Positions 33,001-39,786 of a stretch of DNA of 64,000 bases are shown in pieces. The notes under the pieces were generated by a model, which was not told the DNA's origin, searched no databases, and saw only the letters and a program-made list of their open reading frames with translations. The stretch's first letter is position 1; every line of letters begins with the position of its first letter. The DNA comes from Typha latifolia (Eukaryota; Streptophyta; Magnoliopsida; Poales; Typhaceae), in assembly GCA_019914945.1 (NCBI GenBank), contig CM034103.1, positions 7,750,001 to 7,814,000 of the forward strand, written 5' to 3'. The translations under genes were made by a program, and so were the position numbers.

Positions 33001-33385
33001 TTTTGAAGCATATAATGGTTTGCTGCTACTTCGAACGGCTTTGGGTGGTGTCATCCCTGAATGGCAGGCATGGACAATTTATGGCTCTCCTTTTTTTTTC
33101 TTTTAAATTGCTTCCTCTTATAATTTCCAAAGGATTTCTGATAGAATGTGGTATTCTTTGTATTATATGAATGATCCTTAATTGTTCTACTTTCAACAGG
33201 TCATAGTTTGTGGAATCTTGCTTGTTGTGATGGCAGTTGGCAACTTTGCCAACACAGTGCAGACGCTGATGACCAAGTCCAGGTTCAAAGCAAAGATGAA
33301 GAAAACTAGAAGCAAGCAGGATTTCAATCAGTGCCCTTCACCAACGGACATGTCAAGGGCTTCAGATGCATCAAAAACATCATAA
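6139..33385 (+). CDS. TMEM120: TMEM120/TMPIT-like multi-pass membrane protein, 10 exons
   Basis: Joined exons 6139-6354, 6429-6507, 6599-6693, 9345-9449, 9547-9626, 11329-11419, 11482-11589, 32628-32714, 32999-33067 and 33200-33385 give 1116 bases, 371 residues plus stop. Every junction keeps the frame, and all introns are GT-AG except intron 9 (GC-AG). An in-frame TAG directly precedes the ATG, which fixes the start. Residues 1-98 are Ala/Glu/Arg-rich and probably coiled coil. About six hydrophobic segments follow, near residues 132-150, 157-180, 193-213, 223-245, 270-295 and 309-334. The tail is basic, then Ser-rich. The motif [20 protein letters not shown] is characteristic of plant members. 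The animal relatives TMEM120A/B are nuclear-envelope or ER proteins with an ELOVL-like fold that bind coenzyme A. The plant role is not established and no enzyme activity is claimed here. Intact frames across a transposon-filled intron imply purifying selection. Confidence 0.93.
6429..6507 (+). CDS. TMEM120: TMEM120-like exon 2 (residues 73-98)
   Basis: It begins after TTTTAG and reads [20 protein letters not shown], a conserved soluble stretch of the family. It ends with one base of the next codon. Intron 1 is only 74 bases and intron 2 is 91 bases. Confidence 0.9.
6599..6693 (+). CDS. TMEM120: TMEM120-like exon 3 (residues 99-130)
   Basis: It reads [20 protein letters not shown] and then KEEYNSYR. 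The G(K/R)FLK...LGPVNVRA...EEYN block is a strong signature of this family just before the first membrane span. The donor is AGG|GTAGGC. Confidence 0.92.
7449..7725. repeat. Degenerate direct repeat in intron 3
   Basis: The phrase GAGCATGTGAAGTGAG occurs twice, near 7453 and 7640. Each copy is followed by ATGCTTGATT and then TTTATCCATTTCT; a third partial copy of the last two phrases lies at 7561-7600. This looks like a local duplication of roughly 190 bases with later decay. Confidence 0.75.
8276..9133 (+). mobile_element. Gypsy LTR plus primer-binding site remnant (element 1 family)
   Basis: The LTR starts TGATACACTT at 8276 and ends TTATCA at 9113. TGGTATCAGAGCT at 9116-9128 follows, the primer-binding site complementary to the 3' end of initiator methionine tRNA. 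The CGTTCGAACG-rich part (8345-8515) and the following segment around TATATGTGGATGGCAGCC match, in the reverse sense, the LTRs of element 1 at 16500-16730 and 24410-24560. GGGCC directly precedes the LTR (8271-8275) and also follows AACA after the primer site (9134-9138). The inserted unit may therefore be LTR plus about 20 bases. No gag or pol follows. It sits in intron 3 in the gene's orientation. Confidence 0.8.
9345..9449 (+). CDS. TMEM120: TMEM120-like exon 4 (residues 131-165)
   Basis: It encodes the first membrane span ([20 protein letters not shown]) and the start of the second region, PALPVQLYQ. The acceptor is CATAACAG and the donor CAG|GTATTA, phase 0 on both sides. Confidence 0.92.
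9547..9626 (+). CDS. TMEM120: TMEM120-like exon 5 (residues 166-192)
   Basis: It encodes [20 protein letters not shown], which is span 2 followed by the conserved loop, and ends in the split codon TG|G. The donor GTAAGT is a perfect consensus. Confidence 0.93.
9627..11328 (+). other. Intron 5 (1702 bp), nothing recognised
   Basis: It is a GT-AG intron. It contains short unconnected open frames such as 10377-10559 and 11079-11273, without family resemblance or codon bias. No transposon end or RNA gene was recognised. Confidence 0.85.
11329..11419 (+). CDS. TMEM120: TMEM120-like exon 6 (residues 192-222)
   Basis: It encodes [20 protein letters not shown], span 3 with the conserved WW..HHY motif, then [11 protein letters not shown]. 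The acceptor is CCTTAG and the donor CAG|GTATTT. Confidence 0.93.
11482..11589 (+). CDS. TMEM120: TMEM120-like exon 7 (residues 223-258)
   Basis: It encodes span 4 ([20 protein letters not shown]) and the basic loop [16 protein letters not shown]. Intron 6 before it is only 62 bases. The donor AAG|GTAACA opens the very long intron 7. Confidence 0.93.
12945..13881. mobile_element. Short hAT derivative, older copy
   Basis: The left end reads TAAGGTTCCCAATTATGG and the right end ATTTGGAATCTTG, a decayed form of the CAAGGTTCCCA terminal repeat of the hAT element at 20787. The interior has a CT/GA-rich middle (13120-13650). An AT-rich right part containing AAATTTAGAATTTTA and AATTAAAAAATGG matches the subterminal region of that element. 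Flanking eight-base segments (TTAATAAC, ATGCTAAC) match at only 5 of 8 positions. It has no transposase and would have depended on one made elsewhere. The boundaries are probable rather than proven. Confidence 0.65.
13890..14698. other. Intron sequence, possible LINE remnant
   Basis: No intact gene was found. At about 14105-14220 the + strand reads [20 protein letters not shown], which resembles the zinc-binding tail of plant LINE reverse transcriptases. The match is short and no other LINE domain is visible. Confidence 0.25.
14707..15389. mobile_element. hAT-derived MITE with perfect 8-bp target duplication
   Basis: GTTTTACT lies immediately before the element (14699-14706) and immediately after it (15390-15397), an exact eight-base target duplication as hAT transposition makes. 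The right end ...TTTGGAACCTTG matches the family terminus; the left end CATAGTTTCTAGTTTCG is decayed. The right half, from TATATGTGAGTAATT to GTCCGATCCGATA, matches the reverse complement of the left subterminal part of the hAT element at 20787. It is therefore an internal-deletion derivative lying in the opposite orientation. The middle is a purine-rich GAGAGA region (14860-15130). It encodes no protein. Confidence 0.88.
15926..16873 (-). repeat. 3' LTR of element 1
   Basis: On the + strand it runs from TGGTATGATCTC to CGAATCGTATCA. It is rich in CGTTCGAACG-like motifs between 16510 and 16715. It also carries a local duplication: the phrase ACCCATGCTCGAGACGACAT occurs at about 16750 and again at 16830. 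It keeps about 130 bases (after 16080) that the 5' LTR has lost. Confidence 0.9.
16987..17582 (-). pseudogene. RNase H region of element 1
   Basis: Reading leftward, [20 protein letters not shown] marks the RT-RNase H junction of gypsy polyproteins. [20 protein letters not shown] is the RNase H core, and [19 protein letters not shown] with RAADAH is its end. The RNase H domain removes RNA from RNA/DNA hybrids during reverse transcription. A frameshift near 17215 splits the region into two frames, and a stop near 17610 separates it from the reverse transcriptase. Confidence 0.88.
17607..18134 (-). pseudogene. Reverse transcriptase region of element 1
   Basis: The start reads [20 protein letters not shown] and then [17 protein letters not shown]. 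After an in-frame stop near 17828 come [20 protein letters not shown] and [15 protein letters not shown]. The catalytic pair in FFDD is kept. The earlier motif reads [12 protein letters not shown], with Asn at the position where the first catalytic Asp is expected. The stop plus this change mean no activity. Confidence 0.9.
18585..18947 (-). pseudogene. Retropepsin region of element 1
   Basis: The segment contains [20 protein letters not shown] with the aspartic protease signature DTGS intact, then [15 protein letters not shown]. This protease would cleave the Gag-Pol polyprotein. It lies between the zinc knuckle and the reverse transcriptase, as in other plant gypsy elements. The upstream part is acidic ([15 protein letters not shown]). 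Confidence 0.88.
18944..19696 (-). pseudogene. Gag region of element 1 with zinc knuckle
   Basis: [20 protein letters not shown] starts the Retrotrans_gag domain, followed by [22 protein letters not shown] and [15 protein letters not shown] stop near 19317 interrupts it, then [20 protein letters not shown] continues. The zinc knuckle reads [14 protein letters not shown] near 18970-19010. Gag would form the particle and bind the RNA. Upstream of 19696 the frame continues in degraded form towards the primer site. Confidence 0.88.
20304..20315 (-). promoter_or_regulatory. Primer-binding site of element 1
   Basis: GCTCTGATACCA on the + strand is TGGTATCAGAGC on the minus strand, complementary to the 3' end of initiator methionine tRNA. 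It lies 3 bases from the start of the 5' LTR (20319) and fixes the orientation of the element. Confidence 0.93.
20787..24401 (-). mobile_element. hAT transposon nested in the 5' LTR of element 1
   Basis: The element starts CAAGGTTCCCAGT and ends ACTGGGAACCTTG, a perfect 13-base terminal inverted repeat. The flanking eight bases are ATTTTCGC (20779-20786) and ATTTTCGT (24402-24409), the target duplication length of hAT elements. The uninterrupted LTR of element 1 has the matching empty site at 16510-16520 (CATTTTCGCCGACC). It is 3615 bp long. Inside is a minus-strand transposase with BED zinc finger, DUF659-type core and C-terminal dimerisation region, broken by stops. A GA-rich subterminal block lies at 24225-24315. 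Confidence 0.95.
21000..23826 (-). pseudogene. hAT transposase (BED finger, DUF659, hATC), broken
   Basis: The start [17 protein letters not shown] at 23826 leads into a BED-type zinc finger, where an in-frame stop falls inside the CxxC pair. The core, open from 23302 to 22193 (369 residues), contains [20 protein letters not shown] and [16 protein letters not shown], typical of DUF659 hAT proteins. After intron-like gaps, [14 protein letters not shown] (about 22120) and [20 protein letters not shown] (about 21800) mark the C-terminal dimerisation domain. A second stop directly follows SSSQCERN where a Trp is expected. The tail [11 protein letters not shown] has another stop and a frameshift. 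It would have cut and pasted the element. At least one probable acceptor is visible (minus strand ...TTTCAG at 21897). Confidence 0.9.
24402..24679 (-). repeat. Distal part of the interrupted 5' LTR of element 1
   Basis: After the hAT insertion the LTR resumes with the CGTTCGAACG-like region (24415-24560). It ends CGAATCGTATCA at 24679, matching the end of the 3' LTR at 16873. It has only one copy of the segment that is duplicated in the 3' LTR. Confidence 0.9.
24730..25058 (-). repeat. 3' LTR of element 2
   Basis: It starts TGATGCAAAACG and ends CCGTATCA on the + strand. It includes the last codons of the integrase frame (to 24965) and a TATA-like TCTATATAGA near 24885. Confidence 0.93.
24965..26449 (-). 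pseudogene. Integrase region of element 2, running into the 3' LTR
   Basis: The start has the zinc-binding [22 protein letters not shown] and [10 protein letters not shown] pattern (about 26270-26410). The core is broken by stops between 26260 and 25965. [20 protein letters not shown] and [20 protein letters not shown] mark its end. The C-terminal part [20 protein letters not shown] (25200-25140) resembles a chromodomain-like tail, then a basic [14 protein letters not shown] end lies in the LTR. Integrase inserts the DNA copy into the genome; the tail may direct target choice. Confidence 0.87.
26389..27138 (-). pseudogene. RNase H region of element 2
   Basis: [20 protein letters not shown] is the core with the first acidic residue; [15 protein letters not shown] and [11 protein letters not shown] follow. 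The linker [17 protein letters not shown] leads to the zinc-binding start of the integrase. It is joined to the RT after a stop and frameshift near 27140-27180. Confidence 0.9.
27176..28060 (-). pseudogene. Reverse transcriptase region of element 2, catalytic motif changed
   Basis: It is one long open stretch with [40 protein letters not shown] and [20 protein letters not shown]. The active-site motif reads [13 protein letters not shown] (near 27375): the second Asp of the YxDD motif is Ser. That alone should abolish polymerase activity. The frame ends in a stop at 27176, where a Trp is expected. Confidence 0.93.
28060..29494 (-). pseudogene. Gag and protease region of element 2
   Basis: Gag probably begins at [20 protein letters not shown] (29422). 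A later block, [20 protein letters not shown] to YWTNVE (29086-28990), is the Retrotrans_gag domain. The zinc knuckle [14 protein letters not shown] is near 28435-28475. A protease trace follows near 28140-28170, [16 protein letters not shown], where the usual Gly after Asp-Ser is Ser. Several stops lie between these blocks. Confidence 0.85.
29500..31440 (-). other. Long untranslated leader of element 2
   Basis: About 1.9 kb lies between the primer site and gag. It holds a duplicated block of about 80 bases (near 29955-30035 and 30075-30150, sharing AATGGCCCAAAAATATTTAA), a GC-rich tract (30150-30690) and a tract with many TGGGTT repeats (30710-30900). Open frames on the + strand of the GC-rich tract are antisense to the element and low in complexity. 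Confidence 0.7.
31441..31450 (-). promoter_or_regulatory. Primer-binding site of element 2
   Basis: TCTGATACCA is the reverse of TGGTATCAGA, complementary to initiator methionine tRNA. It lies 3 bases from the 5' LTR start at 31454. Confidence 0.92.
31454..31784 (-). repeat. 5' LTR of element 2
   Basis: It starts TGATGCAAAACG and ends TCTGCATCA on the + strand. It holds a perfect 16-base palindrome, GGTCTATATATAGACC (31607-31622), that includes the likely TATA box. The 3' LTR has a two-base shorter form. Confidence 0.93.
32628..32714 (+). CDS. TMEM120: TMEM120-like exon 8 (residues 259-287)
   Basis: It encodes [20 protein letters not shown] and the first half of span 5. The acceptor is TTTGCAG and the donor CAG|GTATGA. 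The ETAGVEGQ block is a conserved family motif. Confidence 0.93.
32999..33067 (+). CDS. TMEM120: TMEM120-like exon 9 (residues 288-310)
   Basis: It encodes [20 protein letters not shown] and EWQ. The exon ends CAG before GCATGG, so its donor is GC rather than GT. No alternative GT donor keeps the conserved EWQV junction. Confidence 0.9.
33068..33199 (+). other. Intron 9, GC-AG type
   Basis: It is 132 bases, starting CAG|GCATGG and ending TCAACAG|GTCATA. GC-AG introns are a small minority of plant introns and are removed by the major spliceosome, often with weaker or regulated splicing. Confidence 0.88.
33200..33385 (+). CDS. TMEM120: TMEM120-like exon 10 (residues 311-371) and stop
   Basis: It encodes span 6 ([20 protein letters not shown]), then a basic segment ([13 protein letters not shown]) and a Ser-rich tail ending ASDASKTS, stop TAA. 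The basic tail should lie on one membrane face. No clear AATAAA follows; AATCTTATGTACAATATT near 33485 may serve as the poly(A) region. Confidence 0.93.
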   Translation, partial: VIVCGILLVVMAVGNFANTVQTLMTKSRFKAKMKKTRSKQDFNQCPSPTDMSRASDASKTS

Positions 33386-34499
33386 TCAAAGATCTTTTCC
33401 GTCTTTTCTGATGCTAATCATCTCTGTAAAGCCTTATTTTTGTTTGCCGCAGCTTTCCATCTGAATGCCCTCAAGCTTTCTGTTAATCTTATGTACAATA
33501 TTGAGGTAGTGGGCGGTTTTCCACAATGAGCACCTTGGAAGGCTCAGAAAAGTTAAAACTTTAGCCTCTACGATGAAGCGCAACTATTTATTAGAGCCTT
33601 TCAGCTCTCCTTTAAAGTTTGTCTCATAAAAGGGGGTTACTATATATCAGTGGATTGTCGTAAGATTTTGCTAGAATTTTGGGTCGTTGTTGGTGAGGGC
33701 AGATAAATGGTATTGAGATTTTTTGAGTCCAATTGTGTGCTGCAACATCACCATTATAAGAGAGAAGTTGGTCGAATTAGCATCTACGTTATGAGGATCT
33801 TAAATTTGTTCTAATCTTCTGCACTTGTCAGTATGAGCATAAACTTGCCTACAATTTCTTTTGGCCGCTGCACGATAAGAAACCTACAGAGAGTTGGCCT
33901 CTCCCTTCGCCCATTTCGGTATCAGATTCTCTTGATCCTAATCTAAGTTCATCTAGTTCAAATCTAGGTCCTGAGTGTTATGCACGTGTATTAGATGCGA
34001 AGAGCAATATTCAAGGTAATCTTGATACTTAAACCCCACTTTCTGAAAAGAGTAAGGGGGTGTTGTTTAATAGAAGTTGGGGAAAGTGGTGGTTGATTGT
34101 AGAGGGGTCTTACACAGACGTCCTCTGTAATGGAGTAGTGAGGGGCGGTTTAGAATTCTTTGGTTTACAAAAAGAGTTGAAGGGGTTCCTGGTAAGACAG
34201 AGGGTTTCTTGGGTATTTTCGCTGAGAGAAGGATTATTGGGCTGTCGGTTGGCAAAATAGTTTGGTTTGTCTTCGATGTTACAAAATCGGGCATAGAGCC
34301 CCACAGTGCATATGCTGGGGTTTAAGGTATTCCTAAGTTTTCATGAGGGTTTTAGGTTAAATGAAGTGAGGATGGAGGTTTAGGAAATTTGGGTCGGCTT
34401 TGCATGATGGCAAGGTATGTAATGGTGACGATGATGTGATGATAGATCTTCGTGAAGGGTTTGGAGCTAACAAAGGAACACATGATGTGTATTATTCTA
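33386..34499. other. 3' flank of the host gene
   Basis: It holds the probable 3' UTR and intergenic DNA. A + strand stretch at about 33835-34031 is open and coding-like (FFWPLHDKKPTESWPLPSP, later ECYARVLDAK) but matches no family I know. It may be a retroelement ORF1 fragment. Nothing else was recognised. Confidence 0.4.
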
Positions 34500-36890
34500 A
34501 TTGTCAAATTCTTAATCTCAGGCTCACACAGAGTCAATCATGAATTATCATTACATACTCATAAAGCTATCCATCACATAAATAAACATGTGATCAAAGA
34601 GCTGTCAATCACATAATAAACATATGCTCGGACATTATTTTACATCAAAAAGGGATAGATATCTTGCGGTAATATCACTGTGTACATGCTTGGCGATGCT
34701 GTATATAGCTGGTTGTTTATGGCCATTAGATTAATGACCTCAATCATAAGCCTACAACCTTATCTCTACCATCATCATCATTGCACATAGTGAAAATATC
34801 ACACATAGTGGAATCAAGAGCACATAACTCGTGGATGTCCTAACCTTACATCATCGAGTACTACTAGGTTTATGACCACTATCTCTCAATCATAGTTTTA
34901 AATCATCTAGTGTTTATTCTCCACTAAGACAGTGTGATCACCTAAATGCTACAGAGGCTAATGACTTCAAGTGCAGATTGCTAAATATAAGTACCATATA
35001 ATACACCCTATGGGCTAAGTGAGTAGAGGGCATTGCCTAGTCAGGACTTAACTATGTGGTGACACATGCAAGTAGTGCGGTAATCAATATCATCAATCAT
35101 ACGGGCATGCACATCAAAGTTATCATACTCATAAATGTACAAAAATCTATGAATAACTATGAAGTTGTAAAATAAATATAATTATATTGAATGGTAAATA
35201 AATATCTGCACATGTATGATATGAATGTCATAAAATTATAAAGTCAAACATCACTTCAATACTACACTATTCTTAGACTGTGAAAAATTTGCTTGACATC
35301 GTTTTGAAGTTAATCAACTCCAACTATACTACAGATCATTCTCGCATGGTATTAATTATATTGATAATAAAAGTAATAAATATAAGCGCTCTTGCCATTA
35401 ATTAATTAAATAATCATATTGACAATCATTATAAGTTTGGGTAATTCCACCTAGGAATTCTTACATTTATTAATCAAGTAGAGCTAGTTATACTAATTTT
35501 GATGGTCGAACACATTATTAAGGGTTATTAATACAATTATCATTATATTTACTGTTCTATTAATTACTATCAATTTAAAGTAAATAAAAATAGACCACAT
35601 TTAATTAACATACTTTATTGAATATAAAAACACATTTAATATGATTATCAATCTCCAATTAGAGTTAATTCCTTATTACGGACAAATTAGTAGAAGTATT
35701 CTTATACCACTTCCTCATTTATTAATATTGATTTATAATAATTATTATAACTAACAAAGCCACTCCCTATTGATAATTAATATTAAAGCTCAAGTTGACA
35801 ACAATAAATTAATTAAATTAAAATAAATTAAAGAGCAACTAATTCACTTGGGTCAGCTCAAAGTTAAAAGACCCCAACACAAACCCACTAAGATTGAGCC
35901 CAAAGCCTCAAAGCAATTAACCCTAAAATGCCACTTACGCTGGGTTGCACCTAGCATAGCCCAACCACACTCCTTCCCCCTCCTTCCTCACCCTTGGTAG
36001 AAGGCCAACCGAGGAGAACAAGGGGTGGTTGCCGGCAAATGCCACCGTTGATACTCGGGGCCACAGACCCACCGACCCTTTTCTATCAGGGAAGAAACAC
36101 ATGAGGTGCCAACAATGCTGGCGACAAAGCACGAGCTCATCTCAGGTGCAAAAACTTGACGATGAGGAAGAGAGCTCTTACTGAGGAGATCAATGGAAAA
36201 CCATCCTAGAAGGATGAGAAGATCAACGGGAGTGCACACAACCCGAGGGTTCGCTGACTAGAGCAGCCGGCTGTGAGGAAAAACCTTCTCCATAGCCGAC
36301 GGCTATGGAGGTCGCCATTGCTACTGATCGGGCCATGAGAGCACTGAAGACTTCGCCTCATGAAGAGGAAATTTACCAACCAATTGGGGATAGGAGACGC
36401 TGAGGAGATGACCAAAAAAAGGCCCGCAAGCTGATGAGAAAGGCTAACATGTGTAGCCTCAACTGAGGGGAGAAACAACTCATTGGGGTACCACCAGCAA
36501 GGGGACGATGAGGGCATGCTATCATGGCCAACAGGGAGGATTGAGGCTATCAGCCGGCCGGCCGATCACTCAATGGCACTAGCAACAAGGAAAAGAAAGG
36601 AAGAAGACTTATCGATTAATCGAACCATAAGTCAAAAGGCTTCGCAGGCGCTTTGACATGATGGGAAGAAGAAGGGGGAGAATGGTGATTGCGAGGTGAG
36701 GGAGGAAGGAAAAGGGAGAAAAGGAGGAGTCGGGAGGGGAGTGAATAGCTGTGCACATGCCCGGTAGGAAGGACCTTGCTGCTGTGGAATGTCTAGAGGA
36801 GGAGTCTCAAGAGTTAATGGTGGCAAGGAAGGAGGAGAATGAAGAAGAGATAGAAGCTGATATCTCATTGCACGCATGCATACTCGGGCA
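34500..36890 (-). mobile_element. Old LTR remnant related to element 3
   Basis: The order of phrases matches the element 3 LTRs: a CTTGGCGATGCTG block (34690), CTAAGACAGTGTGATCACCT (34925), ATAATACACCCT then GCATTGCCTAGTCAGGACTT (35030), and a hairpin at 36288-36310 followed by a GA-rich tract near 36660. It is more diverged than the three LTRs at 44814-61230. Exact ends were not found. Confidence 0.65.
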
Positions 36891-38000
36891 TGGCACCAAA
36901 AACTAGTTGAACTAAGCGTGAACTTGGCACCTTGCAACTTGAAGAACTTGGTCCCGAATTCACTAATGAAGTTCCAGTCCCAATTTGAAACAATAGACTT
37001 GGGCATGCCATGTAGTTGAAACACCTCACAAACAAAATTTCAACAACTCGTTTTTGCTAAAAATGGATGCGCTAATGTTGCGAAGTACATATACTTGCTC
37101 AACTAATCCACCGCCACCAAGATCATGGACTGTCGTCCCTTGACCTCTGGTAGCCCTTTGATGAAGTCGATGGATATATTCTCCTAGACTTTCTTAGGTA
37201 ATGGGAGTGGTTCTAGCAGCCCCGGTTTCACTATTTCAGCCTTGACATTTTGACAAGTTTTGTAGTTGTACATGTATTTCTTCACGTCAGTCTTCATTAA
37301 TGCCCAAGTACAACTTTAAGTTAACTGATTGTAGGTGCCCAAGGTCTCTTCATGTCTAGCAATAGGTGCATCATGAAAGTGAGTGATCAAGGCCCACCGA
37401 AGCCTTGGATCTGCAGGCACCCGAATTAGCCATGCTCAAGTAGTAGTCCATCACGGGTCTTGAGTTTCGGATGGCTCGACGGGTCCTTAGCCAATTCCTT
37501 CATCAACTTGATTACCTCTGGATTATCCTCACCAACTCTCCTTTGGTCTGTAAAAATGGAAATGACAGAACTGAAAAATGCAACAAGCTCCTGAGCTCAG
37601 TAGATGCTTTTGGTTGCCGTCTAGTCACACGATTTCATTGTCGCGCTAGAATGTGAGAGTTAGGTCCAAAATTGAAATTGACAGACCGTAAGCTACGCAA
37701 CCTGTGGAACCATTGAATGCCCAACAGCAAGTCATCTCCTCTCAGTGCCAATGGGTACAAGTTGAGGGTGAAGGCAAAGCCTTGCACCCTTAGTGATACT
37801 CGATGGCATACACGATTGACTTGTAGAGCTGTGTCGTTGCCTATAATCACGTCGAATCCTATCGTTGACTCCACCTCCAAGCCTATCTTCCTCAAGAGTC
37901 TCTTATTAGGAAGTTATGGATACTTCCCATATCTATCAATATCTTGGCAAGTCTGTTTGATGAATCCTTCCATCCTTATGGGTCAAGTTCCTAACTTGGG
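36890..38000 (-). pseudogene. Gypsy remnant: protease fused to integrase, RT and RNase H lost
   Basis: From right to left, IGLEVESTIGFDVIIGNDTA and LLLGIQWFHRLRSLRSVNFN (37895-37660) are the second half of a retropepsin and its spacer. Next come GEDNPEVIKLMKELAKDP (about 37480-37540), the linker before the integrase, and a degraded zinc-binding part (near 37270). The core follows with MILVAVD (37130) and FQLHGMPKSIVSNWDWNF (37020). RT and RNase H, expected between protease and linker, are absent. The type is Reina-like, close to element 1. Confidence 0.75.
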
Positions 38001-38047
38001 CTGAATGGTCATACAATATGCTGCACCATTCGAGCACATGAATGACC

Positions 38048-38560
38048 CTATTTGAGGTAGTTTACATGCTCACACACCTATTTTGCATGCATACAATCGG
38101 CCTGCAGCTTTGGACTAGACTAAGATCTTAAGCTAGTGGACCGAGATGAAATGCTGAGGAGGTTGAAGACTCATTTAGAAACAACTCAAAATCGGATGAA
38201 ATAGACTTACGACAAAGGTCGACATGAGAAAGAATTTGAAATGCGTTAGACGGTCTACATGCAGTCTCAACCCTATCGTCAAGCTATCTTGAGGCCCTAA
38301 TGGATTCCAAAATTAGAAGCTGAATTACAAATTTTTTGGACCCTAATGGATCGTGGAAAGGATTGGACATGTAGTTATCGATTGGAGTTACCTTAGGGAG
38401 CTCGGATCCGTCTAATTTACCATGTTTCGGTCCTTAAGAGCCGTGTTAGACCCGAGTCAACCATCAAGTTTTACCTAAGTCAACAAACCAACAATAGGAG
38501 ATGGACCACCTAAGCCAGTCTAAGTGTTGGCACAACGTAGGAGGCACCATAGGGCCAGAT
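38048..38560 (+). pseudogene. Gypsy integrase C-terminus on the opposite strand
   Basis: On the + strand, FEVVYMLTHLFCMHTIGL is followed after a frameshift by DEMLRRLKTHLETTQNRMK and YMQSQPYRQAILRP, then IRLIYHVSVLKSRVRPES. These are the successive blocks at the end of Reina-like integrases. Several stops are present. It abuts the minus-strand remnant at about 38000-38048, so two elements or a rearranged one meet here. Confidence 0.72.
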
Positions 38561-38644
38561 TGGAGATGCTAATCAAGTGGCTTATCAAGCTAATGAACGA
38601 GTCCACTTGGTCCCATACCCATAGGTCCTAGGATCGAAACATGG

Positions 38645-39117
38645 CTCTGATATTATTCTGTCACATCTTGATCCGGGAACAGATGGCCGCAAATCTCTAG
38701 GATAAACACCAGAGAAAACACGAAAGCGTAAATAATAATTAAATCCTAAAATATAATTCCATTAGATGAATTTATGAAGTAATAATCCAAAAATAATTTT
38801 AATTACCTTTGGACATAAAAATCAAATCTCGATTACTTTCTAGAAATGACTAGATCTTCAATTGAATACTATAACACCAAATCTAAATAGTCATCTAAAT
38901 TGCATTTATCTCCATAATAAATTTAAATTAAAACTGCTAAATTATAATAAATCAAACTACTAAATTATAATAAATCAATGTATCCATATCATCATTAGCA
39001 CAAGCAATTCAACTATCTTCTCACAAACATAAGAAATAAATCTATATTCTGTGCTTCTGCGAGCTACCCTAATAATCACATCTATATTGATCTAACTATC
39101 TACTTTCTAGATTTCAC
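38645..39117 (-). mobile_element. Primer site and partial LTR of another element
   Basis: GGCTCTGATATTATTC, then TGTCACATCTTGATCC at 38659, has the arrangement of a reverse-oriented primer-binding site next to an LTR start. The LTR continues AT-rich to about 39117, where + strand LTR-type sequence begins. No internal genes can be tied to it. Confidence 0.5.
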
Positions 39118-39784
39118 ACCTTGAGGCCAAGGTGATGGAAGTATGGGTTGAAACCCCTTAGTCTAATTAGATTGTTTACTTTTGCAATTTAGCCATTGTA
39201 TTAGGTGCATTTTCTTTTAGCTCTTAGTTAGATTTAAGTTGATGTGGTTGGGGTAGCTGAACTGACTTTTACCGTGGCCTCCTATAAATACTTAGGTGTA
39301 GACCACTTTGAGAATTATTGAATGAATTGGACCTTTGCCCTAATCCTATCTCCCCTTCTCTCTCTCCCTCTCATGCAATCTTCCTTACGCCGAGCTTTGA
39401 CCTTGGCCATGGCCACCGCCACTCGTACGTTCGGTCCCCTTCTCCTTTCTCATCTAGCTCCAACACTACCTACATCCATCTCAGCCATCTACCACTATCC
39501 ATGACCTAACCTTAGCCATCTCACCATTTTCCACCAACCACATCCATCTCGCATCCAGACCTTCAATCATTGTATTACCCTAACTTGCGATCTTGCCATC
39601 CAAATGATGAGATCTCAATTGAGTTAGATTCCTGACTTTTGGAGGAATAACATCCAAATCTCAAGTTATTTCAATAGTTAGATCAACCAGCATTGCATTC
39701 AAAATTTTCATGTTTAGTTCTCTCTAGAACTGCATCTCAGATTGGATTCATCATCTTAGAGGTTGCACCTAGGCTCCAATAACA
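39118..39784 (+). mobile_element. Polypurine tract and 3' LTR of a + strand element
   Basis: CTTGAGGCCAAGGTGATGGA resembles the segment that precedes the 3' LTR in elements 1 and 4. The LTR would start TGGGTTGAAACCCC (39144) and end CCAATAACA (39784). A TATA box lies at 39283-39290 (TATAAATA). A pyrimidine-rich stretch and 'cttcaatcattgtattaccc' follow. It may belong with the integrase fragment at 38048-38560. Confidence 0.55.
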
Positions 39785-39786
39785 AG

